Counted from the first letter of the stretch, positions 25,386 through 33,846 are shown. The stretch: DNA of 64,000 nucleotides from Cesiribacteraceae bacterium YIM B00369 (GCA_017948555.1 JAFMYY010000006.1:62001-126000); one strand, 5' to 3'. Translations and numbers: made by a program. The notes: generated by a model not told the origin, from the sequence alone.

Positions 25386-26771
25386 TCAGGTTAAGTGTGG
25401 AGTTGGCTGATCAGGGCTGGTGCCTGTGGAGGCATTCCAGTTGATCTGGCGTGATATGTACATAAGTGCAGCCACTACAATGAATAATCCTATGCTGCCA
25501 ATCAGGAGGGCATAATCTTCCTGCTGGGTGAGTGCAAAAATAAATCCATAGAATAAGGTGAGTAATCCTGCCAGAACACCTGCCAGTTTCCGGGAAAGAA
25601 AGGTGGTGGCATACAGGCAAATCAGCAAAATGGTGGCAAGGGAGGCAATAATATAAGAGGTATTGAAACCGATATGCTCAGAAATGGAAATGATAAGGGT
25701 ATAATATACCGTAAGGGCAGCGGCAATAAGCACATACTGGAAAATATGGATACGATAACTGTACAGCAATTCTATAAGGAAGAGGGCCAGGAACGTTAAA
25801 AATACGATCAGGATACCGTACTTAGCTGTGCGGATACTTTTCTGGTACTGGTTTACACCCATTAAAAGGTTTACGCCAAAGGAAGAGTTATCAAGATCAA
25901 CGCTCGTGCCGCTGGTCCACTGCTGCGGGTAGGGCAGGTTAAAATGAAGCACTTTCCAGGTGGCACGGAAGCCATCCTTTCCTATCTCTCTGCTCTCCGG
26001 AAGGAATTCACCATCGAAGCTCGGGGACTGCCAGTCTCCTGCAAGCTGTACCGTGGAGGTTTTGCCGGTTGGCAGGAAATGAAGCTGCTCACTTCCTTTC
26101 ATTTTTAACCGGAAGGAGAAAGCGGTACTGCTGTTAAGGTTTTCTGATAAGGAAAGCGGGGCTATAATGGCATTTTTATTTTTCAGAATAGCTGTTTCTC
26201 CGGGTTCTGCGGTAATCCTGTCTTTTCCAAAGTTGAAAACCGGGTTCTCCTGAATTCCCCGTAAATCATCGAGTCCTACAATAAGGTAAGCATCCTTCCA
26301 TAAAACAGCTTCAGGATCTATCTTTAGTTTTTGCAGTTCGAGGGGAAGAAAGTTGCCCGAGAACTGCAGGGAGGAGCTGTATACTACCACGTCGAATATT
26401 CCCCTGTGCAGAATGTCCGGTGCTACCGAGCCGCTTACCTCCAGTTTTTCGGGCATAAAGTAGGCTTCTTTTATTTTGGTAATAATTTCGATCTCTCCCA
26501 GGTTGTTCTTTATTTCCAGTTTGGTTTCATAAGGTACAGCCATTACAGGACCTGCCAGGGTCTGGCTTCTTGACCATTTATTGGACACTTCCCTGATGGC
26601 CTGCTCCGACCGGCTTTGCCGCTCGTGCATGAGCGATTCGATCTGCGATAAGGGGATAAGAAGGATGAGCAGTAAAAATCCCAGTACAAATAATTTGAGT
26701 CCGGTGGACTCCCTGAGCCAGGTACCAAACTGTATGAATACCGATGGCTGTGGTGTTGGTTGTTCGTTCAT
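25386..26771 (-). CDS. creD: CreD family inner-membrane protein
   Basis: This 461-residue protein belongs to the CreD (cell envelope integrity) family. An N-terminal membrane segment (about residues 25-45, LKLFVLGFLLLILLIPLSQI) is followed by a large periplasmic region with family motifs (ERQSRSEQAIREVSNKWSRSQTLAGPVMAVPY, AYFMPEKLEVSGSV) and five or six C-terminal membrane segments. In enterobacteria creD is the main output of the CreBC two-component system. Here it instead sits next to a small winged-helix regulator. The frame extends to 26801, but that start lies inside the operator palindrome at 26788-26804, so the ATG at 26771 is chosen. The operator ends 17 bases upstream of that ATG. 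Confidence 0.9.
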   Translation of the reverse strand: MNEQPTPQPSVFIQFGTWLRESTGLKLFVLGFLLLILLIPLSQIESLMHERQSRSEQAIREVSNKWSRSQTLAGPVMAVPYETKLEIKNNLGEIEIITKIKEAYFMPEKLEVSGSVAPDILHRGIFDVVVYSSSLQFSGNFLPLELQKLKIDPEAVLWKDAYLIVGLDDLRGIQENPVFNFGKDRITAEPGETAILKNKNAIIAPLSLSENLNSSTAFSFRLKMKGSEQLHFLPTGKTSTVQLAGDWQSPSFDGEFLPESREIGKDGFRATWKVLHFNLPYPQQWTSGTSVDLDNSSFGVNLLMGVNQYQKSIRTAKYGILIVFLTFLALFLIELLYSYRIHIFQYVLIAAALTVYYTLIISISEHIGFNTSYIIASLATILLICLYATTFLSRKLAGVLAGLLTLFYGFIFALTQQEDYALLIGSIGLFIVVAALMYISRQINWNASTGTSPDQPTPHLT

Positions 26772-26787
26772 AGTGTTTATTGAAAGT

Positions 26788-26804
26788 ACTTTGAAATTCA
26801 AAGT
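26788..26804. promoter_or_regulatory. Candidate operator upstream of creD (17-bp perfect palindrome)
   Basis: ACTTTGAAATTCAAAGT is a perfect palindrome with 8-base arms and one central base. A second, nearly identical site lies upstream of the regulator operon at 27770-27786, and the match between the two extends to the flanking GAAAGT. It sits between the end of the regulator gene (26828) and the creD start (26771). Confidence 0.7.
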
Positions 26805-26827
26805 TGTGTGGTAAATAAAAAGAGCTG

Positions 26828-27124
26828 TTAATTTTTTTGTTGTAAAATAAGTTTTTCAAGAGCTCCAAGGTGCTTTTCAAAGGCGGTCCGGCCTTTATCT
26901 GTTGCCAGGTAGGTGGTCAGGGGCTTTCTTCCCTTAAAGGTCTTTTGGACCTCAACATACGCTTCTTTCTCCAGGGCCTTCATGTGAGAGGCAAGGTTTC
27001 CGTCTGTTACTCCCAGAAGTTCTTTAAGGTCCACAAAGTCGTAACTTTCATTGGCTACGAGCACGGACATAACCTGGAGCCTTACCCGGTTCTCAAATGC
27101 TTTATCAAAATCATCTAATTGCAT
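26828..27124 (-). CDS. Winged-helix transcriptional regulator (HTH_34 type)
   Basis: This 98-residue protein is a single winged-helix DNA-binding domain. It begins with LDDFDKAFENRVRLQVMSVL; the helix-turn-helix covers FVDLKELLGVTDGNLASHMKALEKEAYVEV (about residues 30-60), then comes the wing KTFKGRKPLTTYLATDKGRTAF. It fits the small MarR/ArsR-like family often found beside creD. It lacks a visible metal-binding motif or sensory domain. The frame extends to 27172, but the ATG at 27124 avoids overlap with the upstream membrane gene, which ends at 27141. It probably binds the paired palindromes at 26788 and 27770 and so regulates both creD and its own operon. Confidence 0.88.
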   Translation of the reverse strand: MQLDDFDKAFENRVRLQVMSVLVANESYDFVDLKELLGVTDGNLASHMKALEKEAYVEVQKTFKGRKPLTTYLATDKGRTAFEKHLGALEKLILQQKN

Positions 27125-27140
27125 AGCCTCTTTTCTCCCC

Positions 27141-27761
27141 CTATTCGTATTTGTAAAGCATAAGGCTGCCATAAACTATATGCAGCACCCCAAATCCTAA
27201 AGCCCAGAAAATAAGGCCAAAGCCGGGAAGGAAAGCGCATAATAATCCTAATGCTATTTGCAGGTACCCAAGGTAGCGGACATCGCTGTAGGTGAAGTGG
27301 CTGCCATTGATAAGGGCCAGGCCATAAAAGATCAGGCATGCCGGTGCAACAATCATTAAATAGCCTCTGCTGATGAGGGCAAGTACCAGTATTCCTCCGG
27401 TAAGGAGCGGAACCAGTAAATTGAGCAAAAACCGCCTGCTGCTCTTATTCCACACCGTATGTCCTTTTTTCCGGGCTTTTCTGATTGTAAGAAAGAGCAC
27501 CGAGGTAAGAGAAGCAATCAGCACGAGGGCAGCTAAAAGAAGGAGTTGGAAAACTACCTCTCTTTCATTTACATATCGTACCCTGAACCCGAAAGGAGAA
27601 TGAGGATAGTAAACCAGGAAGTATGCCGCCAAAGACCCGGATAAGGCAAAAGTACCCGCCAGAATGCCTGAAAGGCCACTCAGGGAAAGGAACTTGTTCG
27701 AGCGTTCCATTATATTACGGATGGAGGCCAGATCTTCGTGAAGCTTAGTAGTTTTATCCAT
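27141..27761 (-). CDS. Multi-pass membrane protein of the creD locus
   Basis: This 206-residue protein has a short soluble N-terminus rich in charged residues (MDKTTKLHEDLASIRNIMERSNKF). About six membrane segments follow (near residues 25-52, 70-92, 108-126, 128-150, 160-185 and 186-205). No catalytic motif is recognised. It is the first gene of a two-gene operon with the winged-helix regulator, and its start codon is only 9 bases from the palindrome at 27770-27786. By position it may be a membrane partner that signals to the regulator, but that is inference. Confidence 0.75.
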   Translation of the reverse strand: MDKTTKLHEDLASIRNIMERSNKFLSLSGLSGILAGTFALSGSLAAYFLVYYPHSPFGFRVRYVNEREVVFQLLLLAALVLIASLTSVLFLTIRKARKKGHTVWNKSSRRFLLNLLVPLLTGGILVLALISRGYLMIVAPACLIFYGLALINGSHFTYSDVRYLGYLQIALGLLCAFLPGFGLIFWALGFGVLHIVYGSLMLYKYE

Positions 27762-27769
27762 TAGAAAGT

Positions 27770-27786
27770 ACTTTGTAATTCAAAGT
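27770..27786. promoter_or_regulatory. Candidate operator of the regulator operon
   Basis: ACTTTGTAATTCAAAGT has 7 of 8 arm positions paired and differs from the site at 26788-26804 by one base. It begins 9 bases upstream of the ATG at 27761, suggesting autoregulation. Confidence 0.7.
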
Positions 27787-27861
27787 AAATACATTTTTTC
27801 CACTCCTCCTACAGGAAGCAGAAAAATTTGTTAAATAAATAAGCCGGCAGGGTTAGCTAAA

Positions 27862-27905
27862 GCACAAAAAAAAAGCCACTGAGGGGAATCAGTGGCTTTT
27901 TTTAT
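27862..27905 (-). terminator. Terminator after the DUF4783 gene
   Basis: AAAAGCCACTGA (27871-27882) pairs with TCAGTGGCTTTT (27889-27900); A and T runs on both sides make it usable in both directions. Confidence 0.85.
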
Positions 27906-27984
27906 TTTTTTATAAATCTGCATTAAGTTGTAATTGCCGGCCGGAGCCAGAGGTTCTGAAACTGATCCGGATCCCCCAACTGAC

Positions 27985-28392
27985 TTATTCTTCTGCAATG
28001 TTCAATAGCTTCACCTTAAATTCGCTGTTAACCTTCTTTACCAGCATAAAAACCCTGAAAGAGCCGGAGTCGTGGGAGTAGCGTCCTATTGCATACTGGG
28101 TGCCGTCTTCCGATGCCCCCTGGTGAATATAGAGAAAATCGGAGGTCGGATATTTGTCGAAGAATTCCTTCAATACAAATGTAGCTTGTTCCTTAGTGTA
28201 ATTGCCGGTTTTTCCTTCAATGTTCAGTTCCACCATATCGCTGAAGTTCCTGGTAAGTTCCCTGGAGCTGCCGGCTTTAATTGCATCCCTGACATTGGTA
28301 ATAACACTGGTTTGGGCCTGGCTTTCGTTGAAAAGGCTGCTGCCGGTTATAAAAAGAAGAAAAACGAAAATTATTTTAAAATTCTTTCGCAT
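27985..28392 (-). CDS. DUF4783 domain secreted protein
   Basis: This 135-residue protein has a signal peptide (residues 1-26, ending ESQAQ) and one DUF4783 domain. Landmarks are DAIKAGSSRELTRNFSDMVELNIEGKTGNYTKEQATFVLKEFF and the strands DGTQYAIGRYSHDSGSFRVFMLVKK and FKVKLLNIAEE. The cystatin/NTF2-like pattern is typical of small periplasmic or outer-membrane proteins of Bacteroidota with unknown function. It has its own terminator and is divergent from gpmI across a 326-base gap. Confidence 0.87.
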   Translation of the reverse strand: MRKNFKIIFVFLLFITGSSLFNESQAQTSVITNVRDAIKAGSSRELTRNFSDMVELNIEGKTGNYTKEQATFVLKEFFDKYPTSDFLYIHQGASEDGTQYAIGRYSHDSGSFRVFMLVKKVNSEFKVKLLNIAEE

Positions 28393-28718
28393 AATATAGC
28401 TTCTGTAGTCGCTTTTGCTGGTGCTAAAACTATGCCAAATTAATTAATTAGTTTCACGGTTCCGCATCAAAAGCAAAATTATCTCTTCTGATAATAAGGT
28501 TTTAACTGCTCAATTTAATGATAAAAGTTTTAAAGGCAATCTGCCGGGGCCCTTTAAGGCTGAAAAATACGGTAAAAGGTAACTGAAGGCTCCTTTTTTA
28601 TACAGATTATTAGTAGTATTGCTACCTGAAAAGGAACTGAGATTTAAGAGGTGAGGTGTGTAGTTTTCTGAAACTGCTGTTTCGCTAAAATCATATATAT
28701 TAATTAGCATATCAAATT
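28393..28718. other. 326-base divergent intergenic region without a clear gene
   Basis: The gap separates the divergent DUF4783 and gpmI genes. It is AT-rich, with a TAATTAATTAATTA stretch near 28440 and a weak hairpin AAAAGG/CCTTTT (28574-28597) followed by T. No good TAnnTTTG promoter or conserved RNA structure was recognised. An open frame of 66 codons on the minus strand (28510-28710) looks random. Confidence 0.5.
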
Positions 28719-30248
28719 ATGGGAAAGAAAGTAATTCTGATGATACTCGATGGCTGGGGCCTGGGAGATAATCCTGAAGTGTCGGCTATTGCAAAGGCAA
28801 AAACACCTTTTATTGATAGTTTATTTCAAAATTACCCGCATAGCAAGCTTGAAGCTTCCGGTCTGGCTGTAGGTTTGCCTGTAGGGCAGATGGGGAATTC
28901 TGAAGTGGGCCACATGAACATTGGTGCAGGCCGCGTAGTATACCAGGACCTGGTAAAGGTAACTAAAGCCATAGAAGAAGGTACTCTTGCGCAGAATGAG
29001 GTGTTGCAGGGAGCTTTTGATTATGCTAAAAAAGAAGGAAAGAAACTGCATTATATCGGCCTTGTATCTGATGGTGGTGTGCATTCGCATATCGACCACC
29101 TGAAAGGCCTGTGCAGCCTTGCAAAAGATGCAGGCCTGGATCAGGTTTATGTTCATGCCTTTACCGATGGCAGGGATACTGACCCTAAAGGTGGTTTAGG
29201 ATATCTTAAGGATTTACAGGGCCACCTTGACAAGACCGGAGCAAAAATTGCGTCGGTAACAGGCCGTTATTTTGCCATGGACCGCGATAAGCGCTGGGAA
29301 CGCGTAAAACTTGCTTACGATGCCATGGTGCATGGAACCGGTTTGAAAACCAACGATGTATTAGGTGCTGTAGAGTTATCTTATAACAATGGAGTTACAG
29401 ATGAATTTATTAAGCCCATTATTCGCACCGATGAAAAAGGTGAGCCTGTAGGTAAAATTGAGAATGGCGATGTAGTGCTGTGCTTCAATTTCCGTACCGA
29501 CAGGGGCCGTGAAATTACTGAAGTGCTTTCTCAGCAGGACATGCCTGAGTTCGATATGTACAAGCTGGACCTGCAGTACATCACCCTTACCAATTATGAT
29601 GATACCTTCCAGAAAGTAGGAGTTATATTTGATAAAGATAAGCTTCAGAATACACTTGGAGAGGTGTTGGAGCGGGCGAAGAAAAAACAGATAAGAATAG
29701 CGGAAACAGAGAAGTATCCGCACGTAACATTCTTCTTCAGCGGAGGCCGCGAAACCCAGTTCGATGGGGAAACGCGCCTCATGTGCCCGTCGCCAAAGGT
29801 AGCTACTTACGACCTGCAGCCGGAAATGAGTGCCTACGATATTCGCGATAAAATAATTCCTGAGCTTAAGAAAGAAGAAGTTGACTTTGTGTGCCTGAAC
29901 TTTGCCAACCCTGATATGGTAGGCCACACCGGCGTATTCGAAGCCGCTGTAAAGGCATGTGAAGTTGTGGATGATTGCGCGAAAGCGGTTGTGGAAGCAG
30001 GCTTGCAGCATGGTTACAGCAGCATTGTAATTGCTGACCATGGCAACTCCGATTTTATGATCAATGAAGACGGAAGTCCGAATACTGCACACACTACTAA
30101 CCTGGTGCCATGTATTCTGGTTACTCCTGAAAAAGAAGCACTGCAGCTGAAGGATGGTAAGCTGGGCGACCTTGCGCCTACCATATTGAACATGATGGAA
30201 GTGGGAGTGCCTGCTGAAATGACGGGGGACAACCTTGTTATTAAATAG
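28719..30248 (+). CDS. gpmI: 2,3-bisphosphoglycerate-independent phosphoglycerate mutase
   Basis: GpmI interconverts 3- and 2-phosphoglycerate in glycolysis using two manganese ions and a phosphoserine intermediate. The 509-residue product has VILMILDGWGLGDNPE (metal ligand Asp11), the nucleophile Ser61 in GQMGNSEVGHMNIGAGR, DGGVHSHIDHL, FTDGRDTDPKG, and the C-terminal metal site FANPDMVGHTG and IVIADHGNSDFM. Length and motifs match the full-length bacterial enzyme. The lipoprotein gene that follows begins 10 bases after its stop codon. Confidence 0.97.
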   Translation: MGKKVILMILDGWGLGDNPEVSAIAKAKTPFIDSLFQNYPHSKLEASGLAVGLPVGQMGNSEVGHMNIGAGRVVYQDLVKVTKAIEEGTLAQNEVLQGAFDYAKKEGKKLHYIGLVSDGGVHSHIDHLKGLCSLAKDAGLDQVYVHAFTDGRDTDPKGGLGYLKDLQGHLDKTGAKIASVTGRYFAMDRDKRWERVKLAYDAMVHGTGLKTNDVLGAVELSYNNGVTDEFIKPIIRTDEKGEPVGKIENGDVVLCFNFRTDRGREITEVLSQQDMPEFDMYKLDLQYITLTNYDDTFQKVGVIFDKDKLQNTLGEVLERAKKKQIRIAETEKYPHVTFFFSGGRETQFDGETRLMCPSPKVATYDLQPEMSAYDIRDKIIPELKKEEVDFVCLNFANPDMVGHTGVFEAAVKACEVVDDCAKAVVEAGLQHGYSSIVIADHGNSDFMINEDGSPNTAHTTNLVPCILVTPEKEALQLKDGKLGDLAPTILNMMEVGVPAEMTGDNLVIK

Positions 30249-30258
30249 GCAGGGAGGT

Positions 30259-30879
30259 ATGATGCGTTTCCGGCGGCCGGCAGTTTTATATGGGATTGGA
30301 TTATGTGTTTTCCTGCTGGCTGCCTGCGCTCCTGAAGGAAGCGAGGTTGATGCCGTTTCCTCCATTAATGAATATTATGATGTGCAGGGGCTTTTGAAGG
30401 GAAACGAAGCGCAGCTGCGGAAAATGGAAGTCGTGCTGCGTAAGAAAGCCACTTTTGCAGGAGAAGTGGAGGAAGCCACCGTTAGCCTGGATTCTGCAGC
30501 GCTTGCCGAAGAGCTTGAAGTTTTCAGGGAAGTGGATATTAACAGGCCGGTTTTAAGTGGGCGCTATCTTACTGAACGGGAAATTATTGACGGGCAGGAA
30601 GTAATTACTTATCAGGCAGATGAACCGGAGGAGCTGAATGTAAATTTTCTGAAGATTTATACAGATTCTGAAACAGGGGAAGTGGAGCGGATGGAAGCCC
30701 TCTTCAGCAGCAGGAATATTCTCTATAATTCCACCCGCCTGCTCCGCATGGAATACGGCAAGATAAACGGACGACAACTTCCGGTATATTACGAGGTGAA
30801 AGGAAGCCAGAAAATGATATTCAGCAGTAAAGAAGATTACATTATTAAAGCTGATTTCGTTTATGCTGATTCTGAATAA
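30259..30879 (+). CDS. Hypothetical lipoprotein
   Basis: This protein of about 206 residues begins with a lipoprotein signal: a basic start (MMRFRRP), the hydrophobic stretch VLYGIGLCVFL and the lipobox LLAAC, after which the mature protein begins with CAPEGSE. The soluble part contains a helical segment (VQGLLKGNEAQLRKMEVVLRKKATF) followed by beta-rich text (LSGRYLTEREIIDGQEVITYQ). No family was recognised. A longer frame opens at a TTG (30235) inside gpmI, but GGGAGG at 30253-30258 precedes the ATG at 30259, which also puts the signal at the very start. It is cotranscribed with gpmI. Confidence 0.8.
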   Translation: MMRFRRPAVLYGIGLCVFLLAACAPEGSEVDAVSSINEYYDVQGLLKGNEAQLRKMEVVLRKKATFAGEVEEATVSLDSAALAEELEVFREVDINRPVLSGRYLTEREIIDGQEVITYQADEPEELNVNFLKIYTDSETGEVERMEALFSSRNILYNSTRLLRMEYGKINGRQLPVYYEVKGSQKMIFSSKEDYIIKADFVYADSE

Positions 30880-30943
30880 GGACCATGATCCGGTTGTATT
30901 ACTGAAAGTGCCCGTATTTATATTGAAATAATAATAAGCAAAT

Positions 30944-30983
30944 AAAAAGAGCCGCATAATCTTCCGATTATGCGGCTCTTTTT
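30944..30983. terminator. Bidirectional terminator
   Basis: AAAAAGAGCCGCATAAT (30944-30960) pairs perfectly with ATTATGCGGCTCTTTTT (30967-30983). It serves the gpmI-lipoprotein unit and the convergent feoA-feoB operon. Confidence 0.92.
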
Positions 30984-31016
30984 ATTCAAAGAAATGTGTT
31001 AAATCTAACAGAGATA

Positions 31017-33119
31017 TCAGGAGAGAAGATTATATACCGCAAAAGCAGAAATATAAGCAAGGCCTGTCATGTACACCAGCTGAAGCAGAGGAGCCCACCA
31101 GCTGGCTCCGTTTTTCAGCAACCTGCTTAGTACATTAAAATACTGCATAGCAAAAGCATAAAAAACCAGCAGGGAAATAACAGTGGCTAATGCATAGGGG
31201 GTTTCATCGGTATGTGGATTAATCCGCGATTCTATCCTTTCAATAATACTATATGCCGGATATGAGGTTGATGCAGGTTCGTGACTGTAAATGGTGGCAA
31301 GACTGCCCACAAATACTTCCCGTGCGGCAAAAGAGCTCAGAACAGCCAGGCCTATAGGCCAATCAAAGCCCAGTGGCTTTATAACCGGTTCAATAAATTC
31401 TCCAATATAGCTGGCATAGCTGTCCTCCAGGTCCGGAGCGAGGTGCTGAAAAGCCTGACCGGGCCCGAGTTGACTTTGGTAAGTAGTAATGTTTTCCTGA
31501 TCTCTCTTTTCCGATGGACCAAAATTTAATAAGGCCCAGAAAATAACTGAAACAGGAATAACTGTACGGATGGCGTGAAGGCTGAATCCTGCTATGTTAT
31601 TTTTAACTATATGATAGATGTCTTTCCAGTAAGGAGTAGTGAAATAGGGGAGTTCCATCAGGAGATGGTCCTGCTCGCGGCATTTCGTAAAGAACTTTAA
31701 CAGCCATGAAGATAAAATGGCTGCAATAAAGCTGAAGAAGTACATTCCCAGCAGTACCAGACCCTGGATATTTATCAATCCTCCAAGGGTTTGGAAAGGA
31801 ACAAAAAGCGCAATCAGGATAATGTATACAGGAAGCCTGCCTGAGCAGTTTACCAGCGGCGTAATAAAGATGCCGTTCATTTTCTCTCTCCAGTTGGAGC
31901 AGCTCCGGCTGGCAAGCAGGGCAGGTACTCCGCAGGCAGCGTTTGATAGTAATGGTACAGCGCTGCGTCCTGTAAGGCCGAACATACGCATGAACTTATC
32001 CATGAGCAGGATAATCCTGGACATATAGCCAGACTCTTCCAGTAAAGCTACAATAACGTAAAAAACCAGCAGGTGAGGGATGAAAACAAAAATCCCTGCC
32101 AGGGCCGGAAGAACGCCTTTAGTAAGGAGGCTGTTGAGGAGGCCGTCAGGAATCAGCTCCTGAAGCTGATGTGTTGCCCGGGCAAAGCCCTCGTCCAGCA
32201 GGTGCATGGGGTAGTTGCCTATAGCAAATATCGACTGGAAGATTATAAAAAGGAGCCCCACAAATATGGCATACCCCCATACAGGATGCGTAAGCCATTT
32301 ATCCACCTTGCTTAAAAGCAGGCGAAAGCCACTTTGCGACTGGGTGGTAGCCTGTTGTACAATTTCATTAATGAGCTTATACCTGCCTATAGTTTCTTTT
32401 GCCTGCAGGCCGGGGCTGTTAAAATGGTGTTTTATTTTTAGCTTGTGCAGGTATTCTTTTTCTTCTGATGATAGTATGGTGGAGGAGTCGCCCTGTTGTA
32501 TAAACTGGTAGGCCTGGTACGAATTTTCAATGTTGAACTTTTCCTTTACCTCGGTAATGATTTTTCCGGCTAATGGCTCAACATTATAAGATGGTTTATG
32601 CAGCTTTACAGGATTAGAAAGGAGGTACTTCAGGTCTTCAAGGCCTTCGCCCGAACGTGCATTAACAGGAACCACCTGCACGCCTAGCTCTTCGTGCAGC
32701 TTCTCCACATCAACCTTAATACCTGCCTGTTCGGCCACGTCCAGCATATTAAGGGCAAGTACTACTGGTACACCTAAATCCTTAACCTGCGTAAAAAGGA
32801 GCAAATTCCTTTTCAGGTTTGAGGCATCTGCAATAAAAACAAGGATGTCGGGGAAATACTCGTGTTGGGGGTGGCCAAGAATATCAACAGCTACTCTTTC
32901 TTCATTGCAGCGGGCATAAATACTGTAAATGCCGGGAAGGTCAATAATTTTGGCCGTAATATATTCATCAAGCCGGCAGCTGCCGGTTCTTTTTTCCACT
33001 GTAACCCCGGGAAAGTTTCCTACCTTTTGGCTAAGTCCTGTAAGCCGGTTGAATAAAGAGGACTTGCCACTGTTAGGATTACCGATGAGGGCAATTTTCG
33101 GATTCGATTTTACAGGCAT
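31017..33119 (-). CDS. feoB: Ferrous iron transport protein B
   Basis: FeoB moves ferrous iron across the inner membrane under control of an N-terminal GTPase. The 700-residue product has the G domain at the start: P-loop GNPNSGKS (residues 13-20), G3 DLPGIY and G4 NMLD. A linker follows, and then the membrane domain with the two Gate segments (EESGYMSRIILLMDKFMRMFGLTGRSAVPLLSNAACGVPALLASR). The Ala-rich AAREVFVGSLATIYS segment is also typical. feoA lies 9 bases upstream, giving the standard feoA-feoB operon; no feoC is present. Confidence 0.97.
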   Translation of the reverse strand: MPVKSNPKIALIGNPNSGKSSLFNRLTGLSQKVGNFPGVTVEKRTGSCRLDEYITAKIIDLPGIYSIYARCNEERVAVDILGHPQHEYFPDILVFIADASNLKRNLLLFTQVKDLGVPVVLALNMLDVAEQAGIKVDVEKLHEELGVQVVPVNARSGEGLEDLKYLLSNPVKLHKPSYNVEPLAGKIITEVKEKFNIENSYQAYQFIQQGDSSTILSSEEKEYLHKLKIKHHFNSPGLQAKETIGRYKLINEIVQQATTQSQSGFRLLLSKVDKWLTHPVWGYAIFVGLLFIIFQSIFAIGNYPMHLLDEGFARATHQLQELIPDGLLNSLLTKGVLPALAGIFVFIPHLLVFYVIVALLEESGYMSRIILLMDKFMRMFGLTGRSAVPLLSNAACGVPALLASRSCSNWREKMNGIFITPLVNCSGRLPVYIILIALFVPFQTLGGLINIQGLVLLGMYFFSFIAAILSSWLLKFFTKCREQDHLLMELPYFTTPYWKDIYHIVKNNIAGFSLHAIRTVIPVSVIFWALLNFGPSEKRDQENITTYQSQLGPGQAFQHLAPDLEDSYASYIGEFIEPVIKPLGFDWPIGLAVLSSFAAREVFVGSLATIYSHEPASTSYPAYSIIERIESRINPHTDETPYALATVISLLVFYAFAMQYFNVLSRLLKNGASWWAPLLQLVYMTGLAYISAFAVYNLLS

Positions 33120-33128
33120 ACTTTTTTA

Positions 33129-33368
33129 CTACACCAATGTAAGGGTTTTGGCTTCCTCCGCCCGCAGGGAAAGGTCGTGGCCAAACACCTCAATACATAA
33201 GGTTCCACCAGATGGAGCTTTGTATTTCATGCTCACTTCGGTTCCTGGTATACAACCCAATTCAAGCAATTTAAGTCCCCGGGAATCAGAATGCAATTTT
33301 TTTATTATTCCCTTCTCTCCCTGTTTCAGGTCAGCAACACTTTTTCTTTCTGTCTCTTTAGCTTTCAC
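33129..33368 (-). CDS. feoA: Ferrous iron transport protein A
   Basis: FeoA is a small SH3-like cytoplasmic protein that supports FeoB. The 79-residue product shows SVADLKQGEKGIIKKL, the LLELGCIPGTEVSMKYKAPSGG core and the final strand LSLRAEEAKTLTLV. The start codon is GTG (33366-33368). A promoter-like arrangement and a short inverted repeat, TTAGAACCTAA, lie within the 62 bases upstream, which may be where metal-dependent control acts. Confidence 0.93.
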   Translation of the reverse strand: MKAKETERKSVADLKQGEKGIIKKLHSDSRGLKLLELGCIPGTEVSMKYKAPSGGTLCIEVFGHDLSLRAEEAKTLTLV

Positions 33369-33380
33369 GTCGTGGCTACT

Positions 33381-33430
33381 TTAGAACCTAATAACTACGC
33401 AAAGTTCATTCAAAGTTGTAATTTATCAAA
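33381..33430 (-). promoter_or_regulatory. Candidate feoAB promoter region with inverted repeat
   Basis: On the minus strand, TTTG (33430-33427), a 19-base spacer and GAACTTTG (33407-33400) approximate the Bacteroidota promoter with one mismatch. TTAG-AAC-CTAA (33381-33391) lies just downstream of the predicted start and could be a metalloregulator half-site pair, but the arms are only four bases. Confidence 0.3.
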
Positions 33431-33594
33431 GGATTATGGCATAAATTGCAACAGCAGCCCCCTTCCTGTGCTGTTGTATTGTTTTCAAACGGTTGCGGTA
33501 CCTGTTGCCAAATGACTGCGCCCCGGGGCAACCCTCTGTAAATAAGCGTCGTAGACAATGTATAAGCAAAATGTGGAACTAAAATTAAATTTAT

Positions 33595-33786
33595 ATGAAA
33601 TCGGAGCACACAGATAAGGACCTGGATAAAAACAGAGGAAATCAGCAAAGCGACAAAAGGGTGGCTGAAGAGCAGGATCATCCCCGTAAGAACCATGGAG
33701 TGCCGGAAAATCCGGATGAGAGAAGGAATGGTGCCGGCATGGCGGGAGCCGAAAATTTTAAGCGGAATATGGGCTGTGGCGGATAA
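33595..33786 (+). CDS. Small hydrophilic protein (hydrophilin-like)
   Basis: This 63-residue protein contains almost no hydrophobic residues. It is rich in Lys, Asp, Glu, Asn and Gly, with segments KDLDKNRGNQQSDKRVAEEQ and GVPENPDERRNGAGMAGAEN, and ends in NMGCGG. This composition resembles stress-induced hydrophilins and similar disordered proteins found in Bacteroidota. The frame stands alone in a 500-base gap and is followed by a good terminator, which supports it being a transcribed gene. The function is unknown. Confidence 0.6.
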   Translation: MKSEHTDKDLDKNRGNQQSDKRVAEEQDHPRKNHGVPENPDERRNGAGMAGAENFKRNMGCGG

Positions 33787-33809
33787 TGCCGGCCTGAGAA
33801 AGTAAATAG

Positions 33810-33846
33810 AAAGATCCATCTCCAAAAGGGGGTGGATCTTTTTTTA
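33810..33846. terminator. Terminator after the hydrophilic protein gene
   Basis: AAAGATCCA (33810-33818) pairs with TGGATCTTT (33833-33841), followed by a T run. The hairpin may also act for the convergent murF-alr gene. Confidence 0.8.

Noticed and set aside
28510-28710. Open frame of 66 codons on the minus strand upstream of gpmI
   Set aside because: Random-looking composition, no start context, and it occupies the likely promoter region of gpmI.
29376-30365. Open frame of 329 codons antisense to gpmI
   Set aside because: It is a long shadow frame of a gene with strong codon bias; the sense-strand GpmI motifs are complete and the antisense protein matches nothing.
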